From: CAVPMW01 sp963706515
GTDB taxonomy: Bacteria > Chloroflexota > Anaerolineae > Anaerolineales > UBA4823
Assembly (NCBI GenBank): GCA_963706515.1
Contig: CAVPMW010000023.1
Coordinates: forward strand, 62,001 to 126,000
Direction of reading: 5' to 3'
Length of the DNA: 64,000 nt
Under the pieces are notes generated by a model. That model was not told the DNA's origin, did not search any database, and worked only from the letters and a program-made list of their open reading frames with translations. This document shows, one piece after another, positions 35,630 through 46,544 of the stretch; positions within the stretch are counted from its first letter, which is position 1, and every line of letters begins with the position of its first letter. The translations under genes and the position numbers were made by a program.

Positions 35630-36550
35630 ATGCTAAAGATAAATCGATTCGTGACCTGGGTTCTCCTGGCAGTGATTGGAATTTCAACCCTGGTATTGTA
35701 TTCTCCAGGATTACTCAAAACGCTCAGTGTGAACCTGGCTGCCTTACGAGATATAAAGAATTTAGCCCTGAAAATCAAACCTGAGGCATGCTCTGGATAC
35801 GACCTCACATACCCAAAATATGCCTTATGTATAAAAAAGCTGCTCAATCAAGATGACCTGGTAAGTGCGGACCACCTCTACTCTGAGTTTATAAAATCAG
35901 GAAGTACAGGCACAGTATTTTCCCCATACTTTCTTGCACAGATTGAGGATTACCGAGCCAATTACCCAGCAGCATGCAACCAGCTCCAGAGAATCAATTC
36001 CAAACCGACCATGCTATTACTAGCCGACAGAGCCTTTTCCACGAATAATTGGGACGGATTGGCGATTTATCTCGATTGCATCGACCAGGTTAAGCTGAGC
36101 CCGGGATACGTAAACCCGTACAGGACAGCGGTTTTGTTCAACAGCCTGGGGATGCATCTGGAAGAAATAGAGAATTACAGAGAAGCTGAGAGAGCTTATT
36201 CCCTGGCTGGGGATTGGTACCCGACCATCTGGTCGGAACCGTTTATCAATATTGCCAGGATAGAGGCTCAACATGGTCATGTTGATGGCGCGATCAATCT
36301 CCTGCTGGATGCATTCAGAAAAGCCACATTACCGCAATCCAAATATTTGCTCATGAGAGAATACGGCATATACAATGAGAAAGCTCAGAATATTGAAAGC
36401 GCAATCTGCGCTTATCGGGAAGCTTTAAGGTTATCCGAAGGATTATCGGCAGATTACGCGCCGCAAAACGCGTTGGATGATTTGGAGAACAGAATAAACC
36501 AACTGCAATCGCAATCTGGAATCGCGAACTGCCCAGTTTTATCTCAATAA
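35630..36550 (+). CDS. TPR-like repeat protein with N-terminal membrane anchor
   Basis: A 306-residue protein. Residues 1-27 are a single span (FVTWVLLAVIGISTLVLYSP); the rest is an extracytoplasmic helical-repeat domain with TPR-like units (REAERAYSLAGDWYP, GAINLLLDAFRKA, ESAICAYREALRL). Such proteins are common in polysaccharide loci as assembly scaffolds. It sits in the AT-rich core between the flippase and a glycosyltransferase. Confidence 0.65.
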   Translation: MLKINRFVTWVLLAVIGISTLVLYSPGLLKTLSVNLAALRDIKNLALKIKPEACSGYDLTYPKYALCIKKLLNQDDLVSADHLYSEFIKSGSTGTVFSPYFLAQIEDYRANYPAACNQLQRINSKPTMLLLADRAFSTNNWDGLAIYLDCIDQVKLSPGYVNPYRTAVLFNSLGMHLEEIENYREAERAYSLAGDWYPTIWSEPFINIARIEAQHGHVDGAINLLLDAFRKATLPQSKYLLMREYGIYNEKAQNIESAICAYREALRLSEGLSADYAPQNALDDLENRINQLQSQSGIANCPVLSQ

Positions 36551-36604
36551 ACCAGCTAAATCGATTAAATTGAGTCCCTCAGGGTTAATTCAGGATATAT
36601 ATGT

Positions 36605-37884
36605 GTGGTTGAGACCAGATTAGACCCACATGGTCAATATAAAATTGATGTCGCTCATATGGGTGCTGTACTGCATTATGCAGTCCCGAGCATCCTGTAT
36701 GAAAAAGGAATGCTAAATACCTTTTATACAGACTTCTTCTTCACGGATAACAGCATCGATAAGGCAATTCGAGCTCTTATTTCTAAATTACCGGGGAAAG
36801 TCAACAAGCAGATCGCTGGACGTACAATAGTTAATTTTCCGGCTAAGTACGTACGAAGATCGAATCTAATAGGGATCAGCTTTTCAGGCGGCCTCAGATT
36901 ACCGCTTACTCCTTCGCAGCGTAATCGACTTTCACTACTTATTTTGGCTCCAGATTTGCGAAATGGGTTGCCAGAAACCAAACATTCAATATAGACGCAG
37001 TCTACGGTCGCAATAACTCTTCCCTGGAATTTTTTAAGAAGGCAAAAGCTCACGGGGTAAAGTGCATCTTGCATCAATCGATTGCTCCGTATCCAATATT
37101 AATGGCGCTTATGGAGGAGGAGTTTGGATTGTGGCAGGATTGGGAGGGCAAGCCTGCGGAGTTACGGATTAATAGGGTAAATGAGCGCGAACAGGAGGAA
37201 TGGGAAATCGCGGACGGCATTCATGTAGGTTCAGAATTCGTAGCGGAAGGACTACAGAAATGCGGCGTGACGAAGGACCGCTTACTGGTTGTGCCCTATG
37301 CGATCAATATTGAACAATATAAACCATCGAAGCAAATCATTGAAAATGACAAGATCAAGATTTTATTTTTCGGATCGGTCTCAATCCGAAAAGGAATCCA
37401 ATATTTGTACCAGGCTTTTCAGTATTTAGATCCAACAAAATATTCGGTTAAAGTGGCAGGCGGAATCTATCTTAATCCGGCAGTCGTTCATAATTTAACA
37501 GAAAAATTTGATCTGCTTGGGATCATACCGATGCAAGATGTTCCGGCACTGCTAAATTGGGCGGATGTATTGGTGCTGCCAAGCATCTGTGAAGGATCTG
37601 CCCTTGCAACCTATGAAGCATTAGCTTCCGGTGTGCCAGTGATAACTACACCGAACGCGGGATCCGTAGTCCGAAATGACATCGATGGGTTCATCGTTCC
37701 AATTCGGGATAGCGCTGCCATAAGTGAAAAATTAGATGTGCTTTATCACGACCGTGATTTACTCGGGTATATGTCGCGAAATGCCAGAAAATACGCCGAA
37801 GAAAATTTGTCGTACCCGGTTTTTTCTGAAAGATTTATTCAGGCGATATTACGGGTGAGTCGAAAAAGTATAAATATACAATAG
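36605..37884 (+). CDS. Glycosyltransferase family 4-like (one frame break)
   Basis: About 427 residues when repaired. The N-terminal domain runs VAHMGAVLHYAVPSILYEKG to about 36960, where one missing base breaks the frame; the text continues WVARNQTFNIDAVYG and HQSIAPYP. The C-terminal GT-B domain has LFFGSVSIRKGIQYLYQAF, VLVLPSICEGSALATYEA and ASGVPVITTPNAGSVV, with the conserved Glu of GT4. The start GTG 36605 lacks a clear ribosome-binding site; ATG 36601 would fit if one G were removed. Probably adds one sugar to the repeat unit; donor unknown. Confidence 0.75.
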
Positions 37885-37892
37885 CCCGACTA

Positions 37893-39269
37893 TGGATATC
37901 TATCAATTACTCCTCATCCATGTCTTGTAATCGGTATATGTCTATTTATAGCGGCCTATTTTCTGATTAGAGCATCATTTATGGCGTTGGAACCTCTTCG
38001 GATTCTGGGCATGGCTGGCATTTTGCTTGTATTTTTTCCTGCACCCAACTTTTTCATTACTCAGCAATGATTTGTCCCGGTATGAAATCTTCTTAGACGT
38101 TTCGGGCGGATATCCGCGTGGGTTATGGGTCTTGACGGTTGTGACAGTCGCCATCGCAGTTTATTTCATGTCTTACCTTAAAACCACTACGCAGACTGTC
38201 CGCTGGGGACTCAAACAGAGCAGTCACATCTCGCCAATCCAGGCTGTTGTTATGATTTTATTCGTCATAATTGGACTGTATTCCCTGGTCGTTTTTCGGG
38301 CAAATGTGGTCTCTACCGCAGATGTATTGGTCATTGAAGGAGGACGCTTTACAGGGGAGATCACCGGCTACCAGTATTCGGCATATATGCTGCTCTTTGT
38401 CCCTATCTTTTACCTTTTACTGAGCAATACCTATATGCTGCGGATCACCGGTTGGGGCTTATTTACTCTATTCATCATCCTGGCATTGCCCTACGGATGG
38501 TCCAGGTACACAATTGTTTCAGTAATTATTGCCCTTTCTATTGTCGACACACTGCGGAGTCACCGGGCATGGCCCAGGCTTCTCTTCAGCGGATTAATCG
38601 TTCCTGTCAGCAGCGATCTTACAGCTCAGAGGTCATGCGGATTGGAGCCTAGATACCAGTGGAGTTGAGGTGCTTACGCTGGCCGAACAGCTCCCGACGA
38701 AGGTAAGCGGGGTGATCCCAGCCCGGATGCAGCCATGCTGCCCACCTTTTACCTGGAGAGCTATAGTAAAGACCATCTCACCGGGTACGATTATGGTATA
38801 CCGCTGATCAACTACATCCTTACCGGCTGGATCCCGAACCGAAACTTCCCGCAGAAGTACTTTTTAATGGATTGGCTGCGAGGACAACCAGCGTGATGAC
38901 AGCTCTCCATTAATCGAGGATATGCTCTACGGGAGTAAATCTACCTTAGTCGGTGGATTTTACAGCGATGGTGGATTGATCGGAGTGATCCTGCTGATGG
39001 CAGCCATGGGATTCATCACCCGAAAAATGGATGGAATGCTGGAAGATGAAAGCCCATTGATCGTAAAAGCCGTTGGAGTGAGCTGGCTGGGCGTAATGTG
39101 GATAGTATGGGGGAGTCATGATTATTGGGGGCTCATGACCCTGGGTTTTGTAGCAATTCCCGGGATTCTATTCTGGCTTGTTTCGCCGAAATCCAGGAAT
39201 AAAAGAATTATTAAAACGAAAATTTATTCTCATCCGTTATCAATTAATAGTCAAATCAAAGGTATGTGA
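37893..39269 (+). CDS. O-antigen/exopolysaccharide polymerase-like membrane protein, heavily broken
   Basis: Membrane segments appear in three or more frames: LVIGICLFIAAYFLIRASFM near 37930, RGLWVLTVVTVAIAVYFMSY to LPYGWSRYTIVSVIIALSIV at 38120-38560, a loop FYLESYSKDHLTGYDYGIP near 38750, then FYSDGGLIGVILLMAAMGF and VMWIVWGSHDYWGLMTLGF to 39269. Together they give a protein of about 450 residues with some 10 spans and a large loop, the plan of Wzy polymerases. At least four breaks are present, more than elsewhere in the locus, so this may be a real pseudogene rather than only assembly error. Confidence 0.5.
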
Positions 39270-39334
39270 TAGATTAAATAAACCCAACTAGAGATTTCTG
39301 AAGAAACAAGCAACTTAAAATGGGTTTACTTAGG

Positions 39335-39390
39335 AGCAAACCGCCAGTTAGAGCACCGATTTAATTAAAAATATTTTCAGCGGTTTGCTT
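39335..39390. repeat. 56-bp inverted-repeat element, copy C2
   Basis: GAGCAAACCGC (39335-39345) and GCGGTTTGCT (39380-39389) are the same ends as in copy C1 at 3680-3734, around a different AT-rich centre. It lies in a 215-bp gap before a glycosyltransferase gene. Confidence 0.7.
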
Positions 39391-39484
39391 TAGCAACCTG
39401 ATCATCAACCAAGCTGAAACCCAATCACCACCGGTGTCTCCATAACTTTTCTGAAGACAATTCTTGCCCTAGAAACTATTCGAG

Positions 39485-40661
39485 ATGAGTAATTACATAA
39501 ACATTTTGATGGTCACTATTGGTTTTCCGCCAGCCTATCCTTGGGGAGGCCCTGTCCGAAATGTTTATCACCAGAGTAAGGGATTAATTCAGAGAAACCA
39601 CCAGGTAACAGTCATTTGCACGAATTTACTGGACAAACGGGCGAGGCTCCAAGATAAAACTTTTTCAACAAAGGTGGATGGCATAAATGTCACCTATTTC
39701 AAGACCTGGAACCTGCCCTGGTGGCCGGGAACTTTTGGACCGACCTGGCTGCCAGAATTGGGTGGATTTTTGCAGAAAAACATCAGTCAGTACGATGTGG
39801 TGCATCTCCACGGATACCGCAATTTCATCGGCTTACAGGTCATCAGAGAAGCACGGAAGGCTGGAATCCCCTATATCCTTCAACCGCATGGAGAGCTGCC
39901 GGTGATCGTGAACACGTTCCTGCTCAAGAGGCTCTACGACCGCTGGCTGGGTAAAGCTGAGCTGGAGGGAATGAGCGCCTTGATTGCCTTGCAGTCTAGC
40001 GAACACGAACAAGCAATCGAGCGAGGGGGTACCCCCCGAAAAAATCGAGATCATTCCGAATGGAATTGAAATGGAGCAAGCCGGGGTATTTGCTGTGCGA
40101 GGCGGATTCCGCCACATGTATGGGATTGCTACCGATCGCCCATTGATCCTTTTCCTGGGACGGATCAACCGCAAGAAAGGGACGGACATGCTGGTGGAGG
40201 CTTTCGCCCGCATGCAGCACCGTGAGGCACAGCTGGCGATCGTCGGACCGGATGACGGACAACTTGGTGAAGTAAAGGAACTGATCCAGCGTTATCGGGT
40301 TAGCGATAGGGTGATATTGATAGGATTACTCGCTGGGGATGAAGTGTATGCAGCATATCGCGATGCTGATTTATTCGTCTTGCCGGCGCGAACCGATACC
40401 TTTCCATCGGTGCTGATGGAAGCCTGCCAGGCGGGTACACCGATGGTGGTCACGGAGGGGTGCGAGATCGCAGACCTGCTGCGCGGCCGAGTGGCAGAAG
40501 TGACACCTTTCGACCCGGATTGCTTTGCCGAGGCGATGGACCGCCTGTTGGATGACCGCAAGCTTTATCTGCGCTACCAGGCGAACTGCCCAATCCTGGT
40601 AGAAGAAGAATTCTCTCTATCGAGGTCGATCGATAAATTGGAAAGCCTATACCAGCGGTGA
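39485..40661 (+). CDS. Glycosyltransferase family 4 (one frame break)
   Basis: About 391 residues when repaired. The acceptor domain starts INILMVTIGFPPAYPWGGPV and has VVHLHGYRNF; an extra G in a five-G run near 40027 breaks the frame, after which GVPPEKIEIIPNGIE and LFLGRINRKKGTDMLVEAF follow. The donor domain carries LFVLPARTDTFPSVLMEA and AGTPMVVTEGCEI, with the GT4 EX7E-type region. Retaining hexosyltransferase in repeat-unit synthesis, by family. Confidence 0.85.
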
Positions 40662-40698
40662 TCCGTGAAAACCAGGCGAAGGGGAGCGTGTAGGAGGA

Positions 40699-41298
40699 AT
40701 GGAGCAGGCTCGGTATACCCCCTGGAAGGCGTGGAACGAGGTGCGGCGCTGGCTGGCGTACCCGCGAGCGCGCTGGCTTTCGCGCTGCAGGGGGTGAAAT
40801 GGGGGAGGGGCTGGCGGCTGTACGGCGTGCCGATCGTGCAGCGCCACCGGCAGAGCGTGCTGGAGATCGGGGAGGGGTGCAGCCTGCGCTCGGCAACCGG
40901 GCGAACCCGCTGGGTGCGAACCATGCGGTGATCCTGTGCACCTGGCAGGCGGGCGCAGTCCTGCGGATCGGGGAGGGCTTCGCCATGACCGGCGGGAGCC
41001 TTTGCGCGGCAGAGAGCGTCACGATAGGGGACGGGGTGCTCGTCGGGGCAAACTGCACGATCATCGACAGCGACTTTCACCCAAGCGATGCTGCGGAGCG
41101 GCGGGCGGACCCCAAGGCGGGTAAGACCGCGCCGGTAGTGATCGAGGACGGGGTCTTCATCGGGATGAACAGCCTGGTGCTGAAAGGCGTGCATCTGGGG
41201 AAGGGCAGCACAGTGGCGGCGGGGAGCGTGGTGACGCACGACGTGCCGGCAGGCGCTCTGGCGGGGGGAAACCCGGCCGGGTGATCCGGGAAGCGTAG
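40699..41298 (+). CDS. Hexapeptide-repeat acyltransferase (three frame breaks)
   Basis: About 200 residues when repaired. It starts MEQARYTPWKAWNEVRRWLA, with AGGAGG directly ahead, and continues FALQGVKWGRGWRLYGV after a lost T near 40770, then GANPLGANHAVILC after a lost G near 40893. The left-handed beta-helix is visible in VTIGDGVLVGANCTIID, PVVIEDGVFIGMNSLVL and KGSTVAAGSVVTHDVPAG. One lost C near 41276 hides the ending NPARVIREA. The catalytic His lies in the DSDFH region. Probable O-acetyltransferase modifying the polysaccharide. Confidence 0.78.
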
Positions 41299-42553
41299 AT
41301 GAAGGCATTAATCGTCAGTGCGATCTTCCCGCCGGAGCCGGTAATCTCGGCGCAGACCTCCGCCCAGGTGGCAGAGGCGCTGCAGCGAAAGCGGCTGGCA
41401 GGTGCGGGTGATCACCGATTTCCCGAACAAGCCGGGGGGGCGGATCTACACGGGGTATAAAAGGAAGCTGTACCAGAGCGAAACGACCGCGGGGGGTTAC
41501 ACGGTCACGCGGGTTTTTTCTACTTTTTCGCGCAGGTCCACGCTGCTCAGCCGGTTCATGGAAAACTGCACCTTTGGGATCAGCAGCAGCCTGGCGGTGC
41601 TCTTCAGCAAAGGCGTGGACGTGATCTACGCGTACTCCTGGCCGCTGTTTGCCAGCGCAATGCTGGCAGCGAGCGCCTGGCTGAAGGGCATCCCGCTGCT
41701 GGTCAGCATCCAGGATGTCTATCCGGAATCGCTGGTAGCCCAGGGGCGGATCGCCGAGAAGAGCTGGCTGGTGAGGCTGCTGCGCAGGATCGATGGCTGG
41801 AACGCACGCCGGGCGAGGCGGCTGATCGTGATCTCGGAACAATTCGCGGATATCTACCGGCAGAGCCGCGGCCTGGAAGCCGGACGGCTGGCGGTGGTCC
41901 CCAACTGGAAGGAAGCCCTGGATGAAGCCACGCCGGAAGCGATCCGGAATTTCCGGCAAAAACTGGGCGTCCGGGATGGAGCGGTTCTCGCCGGCTACGG
42001 AGGCAACATCGGAGCCGCGGCGGGGCTGGAGCAAGTAATATCAGCGTTCGAGCGTACCGAGCACGGCGATACCCGGTTTTTGATCGCCGGCGATGGGAGC
42101 CGGCTGGAAGAGTGCCGCCGTCTGGCGCACAACACCTCGAACGGCACGGTGAAATTCTACTCCCCTTGGCCGGAATGCGAGACCGGGTTGGTGCTGCAGT
42201 CGACCGATTTCCTCATCTTACCCACTTCCGGCAGGCAATCCTGGTATTCGGTGCCGTCGAAGCTGGTCACCTACATGCTGGCGGGCAAGCCGGTGTTGGG
42301 CATCGTCGAGCCGGGTACGGCGACCGAGAAGACGATCCGGGAGAGCGGCTGCGGGTGGACGATGGGCCCCGGGGATACCCCCGGGGATATCCTCCGGCTG
42401 GCACGGATGATCGACGAGGTAGCCAGCCTGCCGAAGGGGAGACTGGCAGAGATGGGCGACGCCGGGAAGAGCTACGCCATCCAGCACTTTAACCGGGAAA
42501 GATGCCTGCCGCAGATCGTACAGATCATCGAGGCTGCCGCAGCAGAGCGCTAA
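41299..42553 (+). CDS. Glycosyltransferase family 4 (WbuB-like; one frame break)
   Basis: About 418 residues when repaired. Starts MKALIVSAIFPPEPVISAQT directly after the acyltransferase stop. An extra base near 41393 breaks EALQR from WQVRVITDFPNKPGG. Later segments LLVSIQDVYPESLV, VVPNWKE, AGYGGNIGAAAGLEQVISAF, FLILPTSGRQSWYSVPSKLV and YMLAGKPVLG match the WbuB/fucosaminyl-transferase branch. The stop codon TAA is the first three bases of the inverted repeat at 42551. Confidence 0.83.
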
Positions 42554-42644
42554 GTACAGTCACATAAATTCGGTTAGATCGTCGATTGCGTTCCACTCTC
42601 GGATTCCTGATTGCGACCTATCAATACAAATTTGACTGTACTTA
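42551..42644. repeat. 94-bp segment bounded by 12-bp perfect inverted repeats
   Basis: TAAGTACAGTCA (42551-42562) and TGACTGTACTTA (42633-42644) are exact complements. The left end provides the stop codon of the preceding glycosyltransferase. The interior is AT-rich and non-coding. It resembles a short non-autonomous element; no second copy was seen in the window. Confidence 0.6.
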
Positions 42645-42722
42645 AAAAGCAAGAGGAAGATTTCTTGAGATACGGTCAGGCCTGGGCGGAAGGAGCCAGC
42701 AGAACATGATTGGAAGGCGAAC

Positions 42723-44376
42723 ATGAGCGAAGTCGAAGGGGACTTCAGCGGTGGATCTTTCACCGGGGATCTGCGCCGCTACGCGGGGATTACCCGGCAT
42801 TGGGCGTGGCTGATCCTGCTGACCACGGTCCTGGCAGGCGTGCTGGCTTTCATTGTCAGCCGGCAGATCACACCGATTTACGAAGGGACGACGACGGTGC
42901 TGGTGAACGAACCGACCACCGGCGGGGACAGCAACTATACCGCCATCCTGACCAGCGAGCGGCTGACTCGCACCTATGCCGAGATGATGACGAAATCCCA
43001 GGTGCTGGCAGGGGTGGAGAAGAACCTGGGGTTGACGATGAAGATCGAGGACCTCACCCGGGCGATCGACGTCAGCCCGGTGCGGGACACCCAGCTGATC
43101 GAGATCAAAGCGCGCAACCCCGACCCGCAGCTGGCAGCCGGGATCGCCAACCAGATCGTGGCAGTATTCAGCGAGCAGGTGCAGGCGCTCCAGGCGAGCC
43201 GCTTTTCCGAATCGAAGCAAAGCCTGGAAGCGGAGCTGGCGGCAACCGACCAGCAGATCAAGGAGACGAGCGACGCTCTGCAGAAGCTGGGCGAGAACGA
43301 CCAGGCGAGCCGGGACCGCCTGGAATCGGCCCTGGTGCAGTACCGGCAATCGTACACCAGCCTGCTGCAAAGCTACGAAGGGGTCAGGCTGGCGGAAGCC
43401 GAATCGACCTCGAGTGTCATCCAGGTCGAGCCAGCGCAGCCGCCCGAAAAGCCGGTGCTGCCGCGCACCCTGCTGAACGTCTGCCTGGCCAGCGTGCTGG
43501 GGTTCCTATTGGGGCTGGGGATTGCCTTCCTGCTCGAAGCGCTGGATAACACCCTGCGCACACCGGAGGACGTGAGCGGGCAGCTGGGCCTGCCTGTGCT
43601 GGGGGTGATCGCGGATTCCCACTTTGCGGGCGACAGGCCGGCGGTCATCGCCGAGCCGCGCTCCCCGGTGGCGGAGGCGTTCCGCACCCTGCGGACGAAC
43701 CTCCAATTTGCCAGCGTCGACGTCCCCCTGCGCACGATCCTGGTGACCAGCCCCTCGCCGGGGGAGGGAAAATCGACGATTGCGGCAAACCTGGCGACGG
43801 TGATCGCCCAGGGAGGCAAGCGGGTGATCATCCTGGATGCGGACATGCGCCGCCCGACCGTGCACCAGATATTCGCACGTAAAAAATGAAAACGGGCTGA
43901 CGGACCTGGTGCTCAATGGAAACCACAACCCGGAGCAGCAGCCGCAGCAGACAACGGTCGAAGGGCTGAGCGTGCTGACCAGCGGTGAGCTGCCGCCGAA
44001 CCCGGTGGAGCTGCTCGGCTCGGAGAAGATGAGCGACCTGATCGAAGCGATCAGCCGCCAGGCGGATATGGTCGTGATCGACTCGCCGCCGGTGATGATG
44101 GTGACCGATTCGTCGGTGCTGGCGCAAAGGGTCGACGGGGTGCTCCTGGTCATCCGGCAGGGAGAGACCAACCCCGAGATCGCCAGGCAGTCGCTCGAAC
44201 AGCTCCGGCGGGTGGGGGCGAACGTCGTTGGGGCGGTGCTGAACGGGGTGAAGTTTGGGCGCTCGAGCTACTACTACCATTACAAGGACTACTACCAGGG
44301 AGAGGACGGGCGCTACCGGGGCGGGAGCCGGCTGAAGCTCAGAAAGCGGGCCAACCATTCGAATCGGAGCGATTGA
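42723..44376 (+). CDS. Wzc-type chain-length regulator fused to BY-kinase (one frame break)
   Basis: About 550 residues when repaired. An N-terminal Wzz domain has spans near residues 27-46 and 257-277 flanking a long coiled-coil loop (ESKQSLEAELAATDQQIKE). The cytoplasmic tyrosine-kinase domain carries Walker A SPSPGEGKSTIAANLA, Walker A' ILDADMRRPTVH and later VVIDSPP. An extra A in a six-A run near 43885 splits ARKN from ENGLTDLVLNG. The Tyr cluster SSYYYHYKDYY ends the protein, the usual autophosphorylation tail. It controls polymer length and export together with the LMW phosphatase at 46545. Confidence 0.9.
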
Positions 44377-44385
44377 GCCGGTGGG

Positions 44386-45651
44386 ATGAGCCGCATCAGA
44401 GGCGTTTCCCGGTGGCTGGCAGACCTGGAGCTGTGGGTGATGGCTCTCCTGGTGGGCGCAAGCCTGATCTCGGCGCGCTGGCTGCTGCCGGCGGTCTGCG
44501 TGGGCCTGCTCTTCTGGCTGGTGCGCTGGGCGGCGACAGGGCGGGCGAGCGTGCGCACCGCCGCGGATTGGGGGATTTTGGGGCTGATCGTGATGATCCC
44601 GGTCACCCTGCTGGTCAGCGCATATCCCGAGCTGAGCCGTCCCCAGGTGCTGCGGCTGGCTGAGGGAATCCTTTTCTACTATGCCATTGCAAACTGGGCG
44701 GGCAGGGAAAGGCGGCTGAGATGGGCTGCCGTGCTGGCGATGGGCGCCTGCCTGGTTTTAGCTGCCAGCGCTCTGGTGAGCGTGGAATGGCCGCAGAAGC
44801 TGCCCATTTTTCCTGCAAGTTTGTACGCCCTCTTCCCGGTACGGGTGGCGGACAGCGTTAACCCAAACGTGATGGCGGGGGCGCTGGTGATCTTGCTCCC
44901 GCTGAGCCTGGGCCTGATCCTTTTTGGGTGGCGGCAGATGACCTGGTACGAGAAGCTCGCCGGAGTGAGCAGCGCCGTGCTTGGAGGGATCATCCTCGTA
45001 TTGACCCAATCGCGCGGGGCGTGGCTCGGGTTGGGAGGCGCGCTGGCGGTATTGGTGGCTTTGCGCTGGCGAGGCGGCTGGATGCTCGTGGGAGGCGCAG
45101 CGATTGCGCTGCTCGGGATAGCGGCGATCTACGGATTCCCAAGAGCGGCGGAGGCGATCGCGCTCAACCCTACGCTGGGCGGGCTGGCGGGCAGGCTGGA
45201 GGTATGGTCGCGCGCCGTATATATGCTGCAAGATTTCCCCTTTAGCGGGGTGGGCATGGGCGCGTACCTCAAAGTTGCCGACGAGATTTACCCGTTCTTT
45301 TTGATGGAGCCGGGAAAAGTGGAGCACGCCCACCAGCTCCTGCTGCAGGTGGGGGTGGACCTGGGCATCCCGGGGCTGATCAGCTGGCTGGCTGTGCTGG
45401 GAGGCGCCACTGCCTGCGCATATAAGGCGTGGCGGGCGAACGGCGCTTTCAAGCCGGGCTGGATGGCAGGCCTGGGGGCGGGGCTGCTCGCCAGCCAGGC
45501 GGCGCTCGTGCTGCACGGCAGCCTGGACGCGGTGACCTGGGGCATGGTGCGCTCTGCCCCGCTGGTGTGGCTGGGCTGGGGGGTGGCGGCGGCAGCCGGC
45601 AACCTGGCTGCGCGCCAGGAGCTGGCGGATAGGCACGGTGAGCTGCAGTGA
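44386..45651 (+). CDS. O-antigen ligase-family membrane protein (Wzy/WaaL-like)
   Basis: A 421-residue protein with about 11-12 spans. The Wzy_C signature is visible as LVLTQSRGAWLGLGGALAV and GRLEVWSRAVYMLQDFPFSG followed by EHAHQLLLQVGVDLGIPGL, where the conserved Arg and His of the ligase/polymerase family fall. It could polymerise repeat units or ligate chains to a carrier; the broken Wzy-like gene at 37893 is a second candidate. Its stop overlaps the next gene by 4 bp (GTGA). Confidence 0.85.
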   Translation: MSRIRGVSRWLADLELWVMALLVGASLISARWLLPAVCVGLLFWLVRWAATGRASVRTAADWGILGLIVMIPVTLLVSAYPELSRPQVLRLAEGILFYYAIANWAGRERRLRWAAVLAMGACLVLAASALVSVEWPQKLPIFPASLYALFPVRVADSVNPNVMAGALVILLPLSLGLILFGWRQMTWYEKLAGVSSAVLGGIILVLTQSRGAWLGLGGALAVLVALRWRGGWMLVGGAAIALLGIAAIYGFPRAAEAIALNPTLGGLAGRLEVWSRAVYMLQDFPFSGVGMGAYLKVADEIYPFFLMEPGKVEHAHQLLLQVGVDLGIPGLISWLAVLGGATACAYKAWRANGAFKPGWMAGLGAGLLASQAALVLHGSLDAVTWGMVRSAPLVWLGWGVAAAAGNLAARQELADRHGELQ

Positions 45652-46512
45652 AGGAGCAGGCAGGAACGGCTGAGCAGGAATTGGAGGGGGAGCCGCGAGC
45701 AACCTGCCGGGAATCCATCCCGCAGGTAGAGATTCTGCGGGTAGAGATTCTGGGGGTGCGGGTGGACGCGGTCAGCCTGGATGAGCTGATGGCAATTGCT
45801 GGCTGCTGGGCGGAGCAGGATAGGCGCAGGACGATCCTGTACGTAAATGCGCACTGCCTGAACGTGGCAGCCAGGGACTGCGCCTACCGGGAAGTATTAA
45901 ACAGCGCAGACCTGGTCTACGCGGATGGGATCGGGGCGGTGCTTGCCGGGCGGATGCTGAACGTTGGAATCAGCGGCAGAGCGCCTGACCAAGATCACCG
46001 GGGCGGACTGGATCGATGCCTACTGCAAGATGGCGGCAGCGCAGCGGATCAGCACCTACGTCATTGCCGGAAAGCCGGGGGTGGCTGAGGCTGCCTGCCG
46101 GATTCTGGAAGGCAGATACCCTGACCTGCCGGTAGCCGGATCCGGCACCGGATTCGATGCCGTGGAGGAGGATCAAACAGGATCCCTGGTGGAGGCGATC
46201 AACCGGACGGGCGCCAGGGTGGTGCTGGTGGGGATGGGCGTCCCCCTGCAGGAGAAATGGCTGGCTGCCTGGCGAGAGCAGATCGACGCTCCGCTGTGCT
46301 GGGGGGTCGGCGCGCTGTTCGACTACGTCGCCGGGGTCGAGCGGCGCGCCCCGCGCTGGATGGTGACCGCCGGTCTGGAATGGGGCTGGCGGCTGCTGAT
46401 GGACCCGCGCGGCAAGTGGAAACGCTACCTGATCGGCAACCCGCTTTTTGCCTGGCGCGTCGTCCGCGCAAAAATCGGACAGCTGCAGAGGTCCAAAAGC
46501 CGGGCGATTTGA
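45648..46512 (+). CDS. WecG/TagA/CpsF-family glycosyltransferase (one frame break)
   Basis: About 287 residues when repaired, starting at GTG 45648. It contains ILGVRVDAVSLDELM, YVNAHCLNVAARD, LVYADGIGAV and, after an extra G near 45967, ERLTKITGADWIDAYC, VLVGMGVPLQEKW and CWGVGALFDYVAGVERRAP, all landmarks of GT26. Members add N-acetylmannosaminuronic acid or N-acetylmannosamine to lipid-linked intermediates. It is coupled to the ligase by overlap. Confidence 0.88.
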
Positions 46513-46544
46513 AGGAGTTCCGGTAGAATAAAAAAGAGCTGAAG

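Noticed and set aside
40647..41308. Minus-strand open frames opposite the acyltransferase
   Set aside because: They are shadows created by high GC and by frame breaks; the plus-strand hexapeptide repeats are clear after repair.
44758..45702. A 314-codon minus-strand open frame opposite the O-antigen ligase gene
   Set aside because: Composition (Pro, Gln, Arg, His) is that of a reversed GC-rich coding strand, and the plus-strand gene is well supported.
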